From Cyanobium sp. Cruz CV13-4-11 (GTDB lineage Bacteria; Cyanobacteriota; Cyanobacteriia; PCC-6307; Cyanobiaceae): a DNA stretch of 64,000 nucleotides. The DNA lies in the NCBI RefSeq assembly GCF_024346055.1, contig NZ_JAGQCH010000017.1, positions 1 through 64,000 of the forward strand, read 5' to 3'. The translations under genes and the position numbers were made by a program. This document shows, one piece after another, positions 26,272 to 35,723 of the stretch (position 1 is the first letter of the stretch; each line of letters begins with the position of its first letter). The notes under the pieces are model-generated. The model had not been told where the DNA came from. It saw only the letters and a program-made list of their open reading frames with translations, and made no database searches.

Positions 26272-28293
26272 ATGACCCCCCTGAAGGCCCTTCGCGAGCA
26301 GCTGGGCAAGCTGCAGCGCCTGGCCCAGCCCTACTTCCTGCCCCTCGACGAAGGTGGCGGTGGCAGCGGCCAGTTCCTGCTCCTGGTGGTGGCCCTGCTG
26401 GCGGTGGTGGTGGGCTTCACCCTGCTGCTGCTCACCGGCGTGGTGGCGGCGGCCGGTGCCTGGATCCCCGAGCTGCGCAACCGCTTCCTGCCCGGGGTTC
26501 CCGAGCAGGTGGCGGCGGTCTGGAAAGGGCCGATCGGCCTCGTGATCATGGTGCTGTTCGCCGCCGGCCTGGGCGCCTTCATCAGCCTGCGGGCCAAGCT
26601 GCGCCAGGGGCGCTGGCTGCCCTGGCTGCTGCTCGGCATCATTGCCCTGCTGATCCTGGTGATCAACGGCATCAACGTCGGCATCAGCTTCATCGCCCGG
26701 AACATCGAGAACGCCCTGGTGGCGTACAAGGCGGAAGAGTTCTGGAAGATCGTGGCGATCTACGCCTTCTGCCTGGTGCTGGCCCTGCCGATCCGCGCCA
26801 TCCAGAGCTACCTGATTCCCAAGCTGGGTCTGCTGTGGCGGGAGTGGCTCAGTGGCCGCATGCTGGGCCGCTATCTCACCAACCGGGCCTACTACGTTCT
26901 CAACCCCAACGATGAATCCGTTGAGGAGATTGATAACCCGGACCAGCGGATCTCCCAGGATGCGGCCAGTTTCACCGCCACCAGCCTGAGCGTGACGGTG
27001 GAGATCATCTCCGCCCTGCTCACCTTCTTCAGCTTCATCATCGTTCTGTGGAGCATCAACCAGACCCTGGCCCTGTGGCTGCTCGGCTATTCGGTGGGCG
27101 GCACGGCCCTGATCGTGTTCGCCAGCCGCAAGCTGGTGAATCTGAACTATCAGCAGCTGAAACTGGAGGCCGATTTCCGCTACGGCCTGGTTCACATCCG
27201 TGACAACGCCGAATCGATCGCGTTCTATCGGGGCGAGCGTCAGGAGCAGAAGGAGGGCGAACGGCGCCTTGACGGGGTGATCGTCAACTACAACCGGCTG
27301 ATCATCTGGGAAGCGTTGATCAGCGTCATCCAGCGCTCCTACGACTACTTTTCCCGCTTCCTGCCCTGGTTGGTGATCGCGCCGATCTACTTCGCCAAGC
27401 AGGTCGACTTCGGTGTTTTTGGCCAGGCCAGCATTGCCTTCTCCCAGGTGCTGTTCTCGGTCAGCTACATCGTCAACAACATCGACCGGCTGGCGGCCTT
27501 CTCCGCCTCCATCAGCCGCCTCGAGGGCTTCCAGGGCAAGGTGGAATCGATCAGCGCCGAGATGGCCGAATTCGTGGCCGCCGAGCAGGCCTCCGCCGGG
27601 GGCGCCATGGGTGCCGGGGCCGGCGCCGTGCGCCCCGAATCGATCCTGGTCAGCAACGTGAACCTGGTGCCGCCCCGCACCAACCGCCTGCTGGTGCGCG
27701 ACCTCAGCCTGGAGGTGACCGCCAACCAGCGACTGCTGGTGGTGGGCCCGTCGGGCTGCGGCAAGACCTCCTTCCTGCGGCTGGTGAGCGGCCTCTGGCC
27801 GCCGGCCGCCGGCAACGTGCAGCGGCCGCCGGTGGGGGAGCTGATGTTCATCCCCCAGAAGCCCTACATGCTGCTGGGCAGCCTGCGGGAGCAGCTCTGC
27901 TACCCCCAGCCCACCGACCGCTTCAGCGACGAGCAGTTGCGCCATGTGCTCGAAGAGGTGCGTCTGCCCGAGCTGGTGCACCGCTACCCCGACCTCGACA
28001 TCAAGCAGGACTGGCCCCGCCTGCTCTCCCTCGGCGAGCAGCAGCGCCTGGCCTTCGCCCGCCTGCTGCTCAACTCGCCCCGGTTCGTGGTGCTCGATGA
28101 GGCCACCAGTGCCCTCGACGTGGCCACGGAGAAGGCCCTCTACGAACTGCTGGTGGAGCGGGAGATGGCCTTCGTCAGCGTCGGCCACCGCCCCACCCTC
28201 ACCGCCTACCACGACACGGTGCTGGAGCTCGATGGCAACGGCGGCTGGCGCCTGCTTCCGGCCGCCGGCTATACCTTTGGCCGCCAGGACTGA
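26272..28293 (+). CDS. ABC transporter, fused permease and ATPase (SbmA/BacA or ABCD-like)
   Basis: The 673-aa half-transporter has six membrane segments (residues ~35-400), including NPDQRISQD and the EAA-like RDNAESIAFYRGE typical of the ABCD/SbmA-BacA group. The C-terminal ATPase carries Walker A GPSGCGKTSF, signature LSLGEQQRLAFARLL, Walker B FVVLDEATSALD and a switch His (GHRPTL). Relatives move long-chain acyl compounds, vitamin B12 or peptides; the substrate here is unknown. An HLIP gene starts 4 bp after the stop. Confidence 0.9.
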   Translation: MTPLKALREQLGKLQRLAQPYFLPLDEGGGGSGQFLLLVVALLAVVVGFTLLLLTGVVAAAGAWIPELRNRFLPGVPEQVAAVWKGPIGLVIMVLFAAGLGAFISLRAKLRQGRWLPWLLLGIIALLILVINGINVGISFIARNIENALVAYKAEEFWKIVAIYAFCLVLALPIRAIQSYLIPKLGLLWREWLSGRMLGRYLTNRAYYVLNPNDESVEEIDNPDQRISQDAASFTATSLSVTVEIISALLTFFSFIIVLWSINQTLALWLLGYSVGGTALIVFASRKLVNLNYQQLKLEADFRYGLVHIRDNAESIAFYRGERQEQKEGERRLDGVIVNYNRLIIWEALISVIQRSYDYFSRFLPWLVIAPIYFAKQVDFGVFGQASIAFSQVLFSVSYIVNNIDRLAAFSASISRLEGFQGKVESISAEMAEFVAAEQASAGGAMGAGAGAVRPESILVSNVNLVPPRTNRLLVRDLSLEVTANQRLLVVGPSGCGKTSFLRLVSGLWPPAAGNVQRPPVGELMFIPQKPYMLLGSLREQLCYPQPTDRFSDEQLRHVLEEVRLPELVHRYPDLDIKQDWPRLLSLGEQQRLAFARLLLNSPRFVVLDEATSALDVATEKALYELLVEREMAFVSVGHRPTLTAYHDTVLELDGNGGWRLLPAAGYTFGRQD

Positions 28294-28297
28294 TCCG

Positions 28298-28516
28298 ATG
28301 AGCGACCCTTCCGCCACCCCCTCAGCCGACGCCCCACCGGCGGCCGCCACACCCCCGGCCACCAGCGCCACCACCTCCGAGGTGCCGGCCTTCGGCTGGA
28401 GCGGCTACGCCGAGCGGGTCAACGGCCGTTTCGCCATGCTCGGCTTCGTCGCCGTGCTGCTGGTCGAGGCCCTCAGCCACGACACCTTCCTGCACTGGGC
28501 GGGCCTGGTGCCCTGA
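28298..28516 (+). CDS. High-light-inducible / chlorophyll a/b-binding-like protein (HLIP)
   Basis: The 72-aa protein has an Ala/Pro-rich leader and then WSGYAERVNGRFAMLGFVAV, the HLIP chlorophyll-binding helix with E-x-x-N-G-R-x-A-M-x-G. It binds chlorophyll and carotenoid in the thylakoid membrane and protects photosystem assembly under excess light. Its 4-bp spacing from the ABC transporter gene indicates cotranscription. Confidence 0.93.
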   Translation: MSDPSATPSADAPPAAATPPATSATTSEVPAFGWSGYAERVNGRFAMLGFVAVLLVEALSHDTFLHWAGLVP

Positions 28517-29017
28517 TCAGGGCACCGCGATCAGGTCCACCTGCCACTGGCCCTGGCGGCTCACCTCCACCGCCAGCTCCCGGCCGTCGGCCCGCAGGGA
28601 TACCCGGCGCGGCACGCCGGGGGGCTGCAGCGGCACCGGCTGCAGGGCCATCAGGTTGCGGCGGTAGAGCACCAGCTCGGTGCGGCCCTCCAGCTGGCGC
28701 ACCAGGGCCAGCCGCTCGCCACGGCCATCCACCGCCACGCTCAGGGGCTGGGCGTCGGGGCGCTCCAGGCCCGGCAGGGGCACCGGCTGCTGGCGCTGCA
28801 GGTCCACCAGCTCCACCCGGTCGCGGCCGCCCCTGCTGACGATCAGGGCCAGCCAGTCGCCGGAGAGGGAGGGGGCCCGGGCGGGGCCGGCCGCCTCGAG
28901 GCGCTGGTTGAGGCCCACCAGGGGCTGGGGCAGGGGCGCCAGGCAGCCCGTCAGCAGCAGCGGCAGCGCGCCCGCCAGCGCCACCATCCGACCCAGCCTG
29001 CCGTGGCCGTGTGTCAT
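28517..29017 (-). CDS. Lipoprotein with TolB-like propeller blades (first of two)
   Basis: The 166-aa protein has a signal peptide ending in a lipobox (ALPLLLTGC). WD40/TolB-like strands follow (SLSGDWLALIVSRGGRDRVE; SLRADGRELAVEVSRQGQWQ). The ATG at 29017 overlaps the stop of a paralogous upstream gene by 4 bp (ATGA). The pair are likely envelope proteins. It converges on the HLIP gene with no gap. Confidence 0.75.
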   Translation of the reverse strand: MTHGHGRLGRMVALAGALPLLLTGCLAPLPQPLVGLNQRLEAAGPARAPSLSGDWLALIVSRGGRDRVELVDLQRQQPVPLPGLERPDAQPLSVAVDGRGERLALVRQLEGRTELVLYRRNLMALQPVPLQPPGVPRRVSLRADGRELAVEVSRQGQWQVDLIAVP

Positions 29018-29586
29018 GGGGTGGCCGCCGGAGCCCCGCGCACCGGCAGGCCGGCGGGGAGGTCGGGCTCCAGCAGGGCGGTGAGGTCGTACAGCTGCAC
29101 CCGGGAGCGGCCGTCCCCCTCGGTGGCGATGGCGATGCGCCGGCCATCGGCGGCCAGGCTCAGGCTTTCCGGCACCAGGCCGCCGGGCAGGGGCAGACGG
29201 TGCAACCGTCCACTGGCCCGATCCTCGATCAGCACCCGGCGCTCCGGGCCCTGCTGCACCAGCAGGGCCAGATAGCGGCCGTTCCAGCTCAGGGAGGGCG
29301 ACCTGTGTGGTTGCAGCCGCTGCAGGTGGCGCAGGGGCAGCACCGTGCCGGAGGGCTGCTCCTGCAGCAGCACCGTGTCGCGGCCGTCGCGGCGCACCAC
29401 ACTGGCCAGCACCCGGCCGTTGCCACTCAGGGCTGGATCCTGGCGGTCGGCTCCGCCCCAGCCCACCGGACCGGCGCTGCGCCGGCCCCAGCTCCAGCTG
29501 CCGCAGCCGGAGAGCATCAGGGCCACTAGCCCCAGAACCAGCAGGGTGGGGCCGCGCCGCGGTCGCTGAAGGGGCCGGGGGTTCAG
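29014..29586 (-). CDS. Lipoprotein with TolB-like propeller blades (second of two)
   Basis: The protein has a hydrophobic leader ending in LVALMLSGCGS (lipobox). Blade-like repeats follow (ALSGNGRVLASVVRRDGRDT; SLSWNGRYLALLVQQGPERR; SLAADGRRIAIATEGDGRSR). No ATG precedes the leader within the gene: a CTG at 29586 just after the ycf66 stop, or an inner GTG, must serve, so the start is uncertain. It overlaps its downstream paralogue by 4 bp and follows ycf66 closely. Confidence 0.65.
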   Translation of the reverse strand: MNPRPLQRPRRGPTLLVLGLVALMLSGCGSWSWGRRSAGPVGWGGADRQDPALSGNGRVLASVVRRDGRDTVLLQEQPSGTVLPLRHLQRLQPHRSPSLSWNGRYLALLVQQGPERRVLIEDRASGRLHRLPLPGGLVPESLSLAADGRRIAIATEGDGRSRVQLYDLTALLEPDLPAGLPVRGAPAATP

Positions 29587-29590
29587 CGGC

Positions 29591-30571
29591 TCAGTCGTCG
29601 AAGCGGGAGTTGTTGTCCCGGCTGCCGGCGGGAGGGCCGGCTGGGGGGTCTCCCGCCGGTGGCCGGGCGCTTTGGCTGGTTGGACGGGGCCGGCCGCCGG
29701 CCATGGGGGAGAAGTCGGCATCACTGACGTCGTCGGGAACCGCGCCGCGAATCGATGTGCCCATGGGCGTGCCCTGGGGTGCCCCCGGGCGGCCAGGCTC
29801 CCGGGCGGCTGGGCTGGCAGGCCCAGGAGGCGTGGAGCCCCGGCGTCCGGAGCGGGAAGCGGTGTCGGCGGCGGCCACCGGGCGGGAGCCGCGGCGGGGT
29901 TCCGGGGCGCTGTCCCGATCGCGCCTGCGGGCGCCGAAATCGGCAGCCTGGGAGCGACCGGAGCCACCGGCGGCATAGCGGCCTGCGGTTCGGTCCTGGC
30001 GGTCGTCGATGGGATCGCGTTCCGGACGGCTGGAGGCACGCTCGGCGCGGGGGTTGTCCCAGGCGTCGGGCTCCTCCCGGCGGCTGGCGGCGCGCTCCGG
30101 GATGGCGGCGCGGCTGGGACGGCGCGGCCGGTAGAAGTCGTCCTCGGCTTCGTCGCGGGAGGGGATGCGGCGCCGCAGGGGCTCCGGCTCATCGAAGCGG
30201 TCCGGCTCGTCGTCGTAGCTGCGACCACCGCCGAGGCCACCCCGCGGCCGGAACGGGGCGGCGGGCTCCTCGTCGTCGAAGTAGGAGGAGCGACGCGCCT
30301 GCTCCGTGGTCACCCCACGCAGGCGAACGCTCTCATAGGCGAAGAAAACGGTGGTGCCAGCGAGCAGAAACTGACCGAACTGCAGGATCGGGTCGAGGCG
30401 CCAGCCCTGAAAGAAAAGAATGCCGCCACAGAGCAACCCGATGGCGGCGAAAAAGACGTCGTAGTCCCGGGCCAGGGCCGGCTTGAAGCTCCTCATGAAG
30501 TAGAGGAAGGCTCCGCCGACCGCCAGGACGATGCCGACGATGCTGGCCCAGTTGAGGCTGGCGTTGACCAC
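29591..30571 (-). CDS. ycf66: Ycf66 family protein
   Basis: The 326-aa protein begins MVNASLNWASIVGIVLAVGG, with four hydrophobic helices within the first ~90 residues, the Ycf66 domain of cyanobacteria and plastids. The remaining ~230 residues are charged, Arg/Asp/Pro-rich and disordered. The function of Ycf66 is unknown; it is a membrane protein. It probably shares a transcript with the two lipoprotein genes that follow. Confidence 0.88.
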   Translation of the reverse strand: MVNASLNWASIVGIVLAVGGAFLYFMRSFKPALARDYDVFFAAIGLLCGGILFFQGWRLDPILQFGQFLLAGTTVFFAYESVRLRGVTTEQARRSSYFDDEEPAAPFRPRGGLGGGRSYDDEPDRFDEPEPLRRRIPSRDEAEDDFYRPRRPSRAAIPERAASRREEPDAWDNPRAERASSRPERDPIDDRQDRTAGRYAAGGSGRSQAADFGARRRDRDSAPEPRRGSRPVAAADTASRSGRRGSTPPGPASPAAREPGRPGAPQGTPMGTSIRGAVPDDVSDADFSPMAGGRPRPTSQSARPPAGDPPAGPPAGSRDNNSRFDD

Positions 30572-30646
30572 GGCGGTTCACCCGGGCGATGGCCCCTACT
30601 CTAAGGACCGTACCTGCGCCGTCAGTGACAGCTGAGAAGTGGCAGC

Positions 30647-30769
30647 TCAGAGACGCCGGTCGAGCTGGTCGTTCTGGCTGATCAGCACCAGGGCGATGGC
30701 GATGGGGATCACCACAATCACAGCGCCCCAGCCGAGGCTGCTGAGGAAGTTGGCGAGGGAAGGGGTCAT
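30647..30769 (-). CDS. psbX: Photosystem II protein PsbX
   Basis: ATG at 30769 gives a 40-aa protein [20 protein letters not shown] continuing [15 protein letters not shown]. This is the PsbX sequence pattern with one transmembrane helix. PsbX is a small subunit next to cytochrome b559 and affects plastoquinone exchange. Confidence 0.95.
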   Translation of the reverse strand: MTPSLANFLSSLGWGAVIVVIPIAIALVLISQNDQLDRRL

Positions 30770-30854
30770 GGCAGGGGTTCGCTCTGGACAGCTCGGGGGA
30801 TCCTAAGCAGTGGCGGCGGCTTCCTACGATCGGGGTTCAGACGCTTAGAGCTTT

Positions 30855-31184
30855 GTGACGGCCCTGGCCCTTCCCGCACTGGCGCCCCTGCCCCTGCTGC
30901 ACCTGGCCCTGGGGTTGGCCCTGGCGGGCTGGACCCTGCTGTTCCTGTTCCGGATCGTCCTCACCTGGTACCCGGGTGTGGACCTCACCAAGGGGGTGAT
31001 GCGGCTGGTGGGGGCGCCCACCGAGCCCCTGCTGGCCCTCACCCGTCGCCTGATCCAGCCCATCGGCGGGGTGGATGTGACGCCGGTGGTCTGGGTGGGC
31101 TTGATCAGCCTGCTGCGGGAACTGCTGGTGGGTCAGCAGGGTCTGCTCACCCTGGCCCTGCTGCGCAGCCAGCTCACCGGTTGA
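30855..31184 (+). CDS. YGGT (Ycf19) family membrane protein
   Basis: GTG at 30855 encodes 109 aa with the YggT pattern: [39 protein letters not shown], then a second hydrophobic helix. Cyanobacterial and plastid Ycf19/CCB3-like proteins of this family act in thylakoid organisation or cytochrome b6 maturation. The 3' end overlaps the accC 3' end by 11 bp, convergently. Confidence 0.88.
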   Translation: MTALALPALAPLPLLHLALGLALAGWTLLFLFRIVLTWYPGVDLTKGVMRLVGAPTEPLLALTRRLIQPIGGVDVTPVVWVGLISLLRELLVGQQGLLTLALLRSQLTG

Positions 31185-32523
31185 GCATCTCCTCCTCGAC
31201 GAATTTGGTCCACACCTCACCGCGCTGGAACTCCTGGCGATCCAGCAGGGCCAGGTGGAACTCGATCGTGGTGGGAATGCCCGTGACGGCGCATTCCGAC
31301 AGGGCCCGTCGCATGCGGCGGATGGCGTGGTCGCGGTCGACCCCCCAGACGATCAGCTTGCCGATCAGGGAGTCGTAGAAGGGGGGAATTTCGTAGCCCG
31401 TGTAGACGTGGCTGTCGATGCGCACCCCAGGGCCTCCCGGGGGAAGCCAGCCGGTGATCTTGCCGGGAGCCGGCCGGAAGTTGTGGCTGGGGTCCTCGGC
31501 GTTGATGCGGCACTCGATGGCATGGCCGCGCACCTGGATCTGGTCCTGGCGCACGGAGATCGGCTCGCCGCCGGCGATGCGCAGCTGCTCGGCGATCAGA
31601 TCGATGCCCGTCACCATCTCGGTGACGGGATGCTCCACCTGGATGCGGGTGTTCATTTCCATGAAGTAGAACGCGCCGCTCCTGTCCACCAGGAACTCCA
31701 CCGTGCCGGCGCCCTCGTAATCGATGCTGCGGGCCGCCGCCACCGCCGCCTCGCCCATGCGGCGTCGCAGCTCCGGATCCAGGCCCGGGCTGGGGGCCTC
31801 CTCCAGGAGCTTCTGGTGGCGGCGCTGGATTGAGCAGTCCCGTTCGCCCAGGTGCACCACGTTGCCGTGGCGGTCGGCCAACACCTGCACCTCCACGTGC
31901 CGGGGCCGGTCGATGAACTTCTCCATGTAGAGCCCCGGGTTGCCGAAGGCGGCCTCCGCCTCCCCCTGGGCGGCTCTGAACAGGCTTTCCAGCTGATCGG
32001 CCGCAGGCACCAGGCGCATGCCCCGGCCGCCACCGCCGGCGGTGGCCTTGATCATCACGGGGTAGCCCATCGTCTCGGCGAGGGCGGCCGCTTCGCTGGG
32101 ATCCTCCAGCAGCCCTTCACTGCCGGGGATGGTGGGCACACCCACCCGTTGCATGGTGATCTTGGCCGTCGACTTGTCGCCCATGGCCAGGATCGCGGCC
32201 GGCGAGGGCCCCACGAAGATCAGCCCGTGGTCGAGGCACTTCTCGGCGAAGTCGGCGTTTTCCGCCAGGAAGCCGTAGCCGGGATGGATGGCGTCGGCGC
32301 CGCGGGAGGTGGCGGCCGCCAGGATGTTGGGAACGTTGAGGTAGCTGCGGCTGCTGGGGGCTTCCCCCACGCAGACCGCCTCATCCGCCAGCTGCACGTG
32401 CAGGGCGTTTTTATCCACGGTGCTGTAGACGGCCACCGTGGCGATGCCGAGCTCCCGGCAGCTGCGCAGGATGCGGAGGGCGATTTCGCCTCGGTTGGCG
32501 ATCAGCAGTTTGCCGATGGGCAT
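31174..32523 (-). CDS. accC: Biotin carboxylase subunit of acetyl-CoA carboxylase
   Basis: The 449-aa protein carries [20 protein letters not shown], the ATP-grasp glycine loop [14 protein letters not shown], biotin-carboxylase signatures ([37 protein letters not shown]) and [18 protein letters not shown] with catalytic Glu and Arg. Length matches bacterial AccC. It carboxylates biotin on AccB in the first step of fatty-acid synthesis. Confidence 0.97.
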   Translation of the reverse strand: MPIGKLLIANRGEIALRILRSCRELGIATVAVYSTVDKNALHVQLADEAVCVGEAPSSRSYLNVPNILAAATSRGADAIHPGYGFLAENADFAEKCLDHGLIFVGPSPAAILAMGDKSTAKITMQRVGVPTIPGSEGLLEDPSEAAALAETMGYPVMIKATAGGGGRGMRLVPAADQLESLFRAAQGEAEAAFGNPGLYMEKFIDRPRHVEVQVLADRHGNVVHLGERDCSIQRRHQKLLEEAPSPGLDPELRRRMGEAAVAAARSIDYEGAGTVEFLVDRSGAFYFMEMNTRIQVEHPVTEMVTGIDLIAEQLRIAGGEPISVRQDQIQVRGHAIECRINAEDPSHNFRPAPGKITGWLPPGGPGVRIDSHVYTGYEIPPFYDSLIGKLIVWGVDRDHAIRRMRRALSECAVTGIPTTIEFHLALLDRQEFQRGEVWTKFVEEEMLNR

Positions 32524-32685
32524 CCGTGCAGGTCCGGGCGATAAGGGCTGGCGGGGGTGCGGCCATGCCGGGGCGGACTGTATCAGTGCTCACCGGCGGC
32601 CCCCGGCGACACGGGCCCTCGGGGCTGGGGGGAGCCCATGGGTATATTGCTCAACCGGTGCGGTGCTTCGGCCTGCGCCAGCCAC

Positions 32686-32767
32686 GCGGATGTGGTGGAA
32701 TTGGTAGACACGCACGTTTGAGGGGCGTGTGGCTTCGGCCTTGCGAGTTCAAGTCTCGCCATCCGCA
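32686..32767 (+). tRNA. tRNA-Leu (anticodon GAG)
   Basis: The 7-bp acceptor stem pairs GCGGATG (32686-32692) with CATCCGC (32760-32766), with discriminator A at 32767. The T-arm GTTCAAGTC, the D-loop GGTAGACAC and a long variable arm are all present. Folding the anticodon stem as CACGT/GCGTG leaves the 7-nt loop TTGAGGG, so the anticodon is GAG. No CCA is encoded. Confidence 0.93.
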
Positions 32768-32809
32768 TTTTTCTTTTCCCGCTCCCGTCCCCCGGAACCT
32801 GCGGTTCTC

Positions 32810-34108
32810 TTGACCCAGCCGTCGCCGGTCTCCGCTCCAGCCGCAGGCACAGCGATCGTGCTGGTCAGCAACGGCCCGGGGGAACTGAGCACCTGGGTGC
32901 GGCCCCTGGCCGAGCAGCTCCATGGCCTGGAGCCCCTTCGGCCCCGCGATCCCACCGCCAGCTGCAGCCTGCGGCTGGTGCTCGTGCCCTGCCCCAACGC
33001 CACCGGCGCCGAGCAGCGGGTGGCCGAGGGCTGGGGTCTGTTCGAGCGGGTGCTGCCGGCCACCCGCTTCTGGTGGCTGCTGCTGCGGCCCCGTCGCCAC
33101 GGCCCCTGGCCCAAGCGGGGGGTGGTGGTGTTTCTCGGTGGTGATCAGTTCTGGACCGTGCTGCTTTCGGCCCGGCTGGGCTACCGCCACCTCACCTATG
33201 CCGAGTGGGTGGCCCGCTGGCCCCGCTGGAACGACCGCATCGCCGTGATGGGGCCCGCCGCCGCCGGCCGCCTGGCGCCCCGCTGGCGCCAGCGGGCCAC
33301 GGTGGTGGGGGACCTGATGGCCGATCTTTCGGCCCTGGCCCGCCAGGACGCCCCCCTGCCGGCGGGGGACTGGGTGGCCCTGCTGCCGGGCTCGAAGCGG
33401 GCCAAGTTGCTGGTGGGGGTGCCCTTCCTGCTCGAGACCGCCGACCGGTTGGCGGCCCTGCGGCCCGGTTGCCGCTTCCTGCTGCCGGTGGCTCCCACCA
33501 CCTCGGTGCGGGAGCTGCTGGCCTATGGCGGGCCGTCCAATCCGCTCAACCGGCGCCAGGGGGCCGGCGAGCCCCATCGCCAGGGGGATGAGCTGGTGAC
33601 GGCGGCCGGCACCCGCATCCTGCTGCTGGAGCAGCATCCCGCCCATGCCGCCCTAAGCCAGTGCGCCCTGGCGCTCACCACGGTGGGGGCCAACACCGCT
33701 GAGCTGGGGGCCCTGGCGGTGCCGATGATCGTGCTGGTGCCCACCCAGCATCTGGCGGTGATGCAGGCCTGGGACGGCTGGCTGGGGCTGGTGGCCCGGC
33801 TGCCCCTGCTGCGGCGGCTGGTGGGGGTGGCCCTCACCGCCTGGCGCATGCGCCACCGGGGATTCCTGGCCTGGCCCAACATCTCCGCCGGCCGTGCCGT
33901 GGTGCCGGAGCGGGTCGGGCCGATCGAACCGGCCCAGATCGCCGCCGAGGCGGCCGACTGGCTGGAGCATCCAGACCGGCTGGCGGCCATGGCCGCCGAC
34001 CTGCGCAGCCTGCGGGGGGCACCGGGGGCCGTCGCGGCTGTGGCGGCGATGGTGCGGGGTCTGCTGCCGCCACCGGAGCCGTCCGGACGGCCGCTGCGAT
34101 CTGGATAG
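32810..34108 (+). CDS. Lipid-A-disaccharide synthase-related glycosyltransferase-like protein
   Basis: From TTG 32810 the product is 432 aa. It begins after a short leader with VLVSNGPGELSTWVRPLAEQ and contains VALLPGSKRAKLLVGVPFLL, LTTVGANTAELGALAVPMIV and WPNISAGRAVVPE. These motifs match the cyanobacterial LpxB-related family, which has a GT-B fold. It is not a standard LpxB: true LpxB carries a different N-terminus. The frame is open back through tRNA-Leu, but that part is not coding. Confidence 0.78.
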   Translation: MTQPSPVSAPAAGTAIVLVSNGPGELSTWVRPLAEQLHGLEPLRPRDPTASCSLRLVLVPCPNATGAEQRVAEGWGLFERVLPATRFWWLLLRPRRHGPWPKRGVVVFLGGDQFWTVLLSARLGYRHLTYAEWVARWPRWNDRIAVMGPAAAGRLAPRWRQRATVVGDLMADLSALARQDAPLPAGDWVALLPGSKRAKLLVGVPFLLETADRLAALRPGCRFLLPVAPTTSVRELLAYGGPSNPLNRRQGAGEPHRQGDELVTAAGTRILLLEQHPAHAALSQCALALTTVGANTAELGALAVPMIVLVPTQHLAVMQAWDGWLGLVARLPLLRRLVGVALTAWRMRHRGFLAWPNISAGRAVVPERVGPIEPAQIAAEAADWLEHPDRLAAMAADLRSLRGAPGAVAAVAAMVRGLLPPPEPSGRPLRSG

Positions 34109-34147
34109 GATTTGCTCCACCATCGCCCCCAAGCGGGGTTCCAGGCC

Positions 34148-34558
34148 ATGCCGCAGAGCGAATCCACCCCCCTCCAGAGCGTCGACGAGGCTGACCTGCG
34201 GGCCCGGCTGACGCCCGAGCAATACCGGGTGGCCCGCGAGGGGGGCACGGAACGGGCCTTCACCGGTGCCTACTGGAACAACAAGGCCACCGGGATGTAC
34301 CACTGCGTCTGCTGCGGCAGCGAGCTGTTCAGCTCCGCCACCAAGTTCGATTCCGGCACCGGCTGGCCCAGCTTCTGGTCGGGCGTGGACGCCGGGGCGA
34401 TCACCACCCACACCGACCGCACCCACGGCATGGAGCGCACCGAGATCCGCTGCGCCAGCTGTGACGCCCACCTCGGCCATGTCTTCAACGACGGCCCTGC
34501 CCCCAGCGGCCAGCGCTACTGCGTCAATTCGGCGTCGCTGAGCTTCACGGAGGGCTGA
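34148..34558 (+). CDS. msrB: Peptide-methionine (R)-S-oxide reductase
   Basis: The 136-aa protein contains two zinc CxxC pairs ([19 protein letters not shown]), the substrate loop GTGWPSFW and catalytic RYCVNSASL. It reduces R-methionine sulfoxide in oxidised proteins. ATG at 34148 is the natural start. Confidence 0.96.
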   Translation: MPQSESTPLQSVDEADLRARLTPEQYRVAREGGTERAFTGAYWNNKATGMYHCVCCGSELFSSATKFDSGTGWPSFWSGVDAGAITTHTDRTHGMERTEIRCASCDAHLGHVFNDGPAPSGQRYCVNSASLSFTEG

Positions 34559-34584
34559 GGCCGCCCACCGGTGAGCTCAGGGGC

Positions 34585-35631
34585 TCACCAGGGATCGTCG
34601 AGGATTTCCGGCTCCACATCCACCGGCTCCTTCGGCCGGGGGGCCGGAGCCTGGGGACGTTCCGCCCGCAGCGGTTGCCGTTCGACCGGGGGCTCCTCCC
34701 GATAGCGCTCCCGGTCGTAGCGCTCCTCGTCGTAACGGTTGTCATACCGGGCCGGGTTGCGCCCACTCTCCTGGCCGTAGGGGTCAACCGGTGCGGGACG
34801 GGGTTCGGGGCGCTGGCGCGGCTCGGGCAGGTCGTCATCGAGGTAGCGGCGCTGGCGCAGGGGCTCCCGCTCGCGCCGTTCCTCCAACTCCACGTACTCC
34901 AGCTCCTCGCTGGGCTGGAAGCTGCGGCTGGCGGCCGGCTGGATGCGCCGCTGCTCCTGGGCGGTGGGTTGGCCGGCGGGCAGCTGGTTCTCGGCGGGAA
35001 CGGCCCCGGAGCGGAAGCGATCCCGCTCCTCCTGCTCCCAGCTGGCGCCGCCGATGCCGAGCTTCTCCAGCAGGCCGGTGCCCAGCTGCTTGAGCTTCTC
35101 CTCGGCCCCCTCGTAGACGATGATCCGGTCCGGGCCGCTGCTGACGACCTCCCCCACCGGCATCTCCCAGGTGCTCAGCACCCCTTCCCCCAGCAGGGGG
35201 ACGCCGAGGGCCCCGATCACCAGGGTGGTGAGCTCACCGGTTTCGATGTCGAAGCTGAAACCGAGCACCCGGCCGAGCTGCTCGCCCGATTCGGTGATCA
35301 CCTGGCAGTTGATGACCTTGCTGTAACGCTCGGGATTGAAGCTTTCGGCCAGGGAATCGACCGAATCCACCAGAATCACGTCCCCCACCTGGCGGATGCG
35401 GTCCAGGGGCATCCAGCGGGGCAGGCCTGGCAGGAAACGGGTGAGGGGGTTGTCGCGCAGGCCCAGGGCCACCACCTCGCGCCGGTCGATGTCGACCACC
35501 ACCTCACCGACGACGCCCAGCCGCCGGCCGGTGTCCCGGGTGATCACCTGGGTACCCATCAGTTCGGATCGCAACCAGAGGCGGTCGCTGCTGGCGGTGG
35601 GCTCGGTGGAGGGGGGAATCGGGGAGGTCAA
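34585..35631 (-). CDS. PRC-barrel domain protein with disordered tail
   Basis: The 348-aa protein has two PRC-barrel units: LMGTQVITRDTGRRLGVVGE with VVDIDRREVVALGLRD, and INCQVITESGEQLGRVLGFS with FDIETGELTTLVIG. From residue ~190 the chain is Glu/Arg/Pro-rich and low in complexity. It is 92 bp downstream of smc on the same strand, so the two may share a transcript. Cyanobacterial PRC-barrel proteins are thought to bind partners in photosynthesis or RNA metabolism; the partner is not evident. Confidence 0.82.
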   Translation of the reverse strand: MTSPIPPSTEPTASSDRLWLRSELMGTQVITRDTGRRLGVVGEVVVDIDRREVVALGLRDNPLTRFLPGLPRWMPLDRIRQVGDVILVDSVDSLAESFNPERYSKVINCQVITESGEQLGRVLGFSFDIETGELTTLVIGALGVPLLGEGVLSTWEMPVGEVVSSGPDRIIVYEGAEEKLKQLGTGLLEKLGIGGASWEQEERDRFRSGAVPAENQLPAGQPTAQEQRRIQPAASRSFQPSEELEYVELEERREREPLRQRRYLDDDLPEPRQRPEPRPAPVDPYGQESGRNPARYDNRYDEERYDRERYREEPPVERQPLRAERPQAPAPRPKEPVDVEPEILDDPW

Positions 35632-35723
35632 ATCCGGAGATCGGGGCTGGACGGCAGGGGGAACGGGAGCGACTTCACGGCCTGGAACAGCCTGGTCGGC
35701 CCATTGTGGCCCACGCGGTCGGC

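Noticed and set aside
32686-32809. Upstream extension of the LpxB-related frame through tRNA-Leu
   Set aside because: The tRNA is complete and well folded; the protein starts at TTG 32810 after it.
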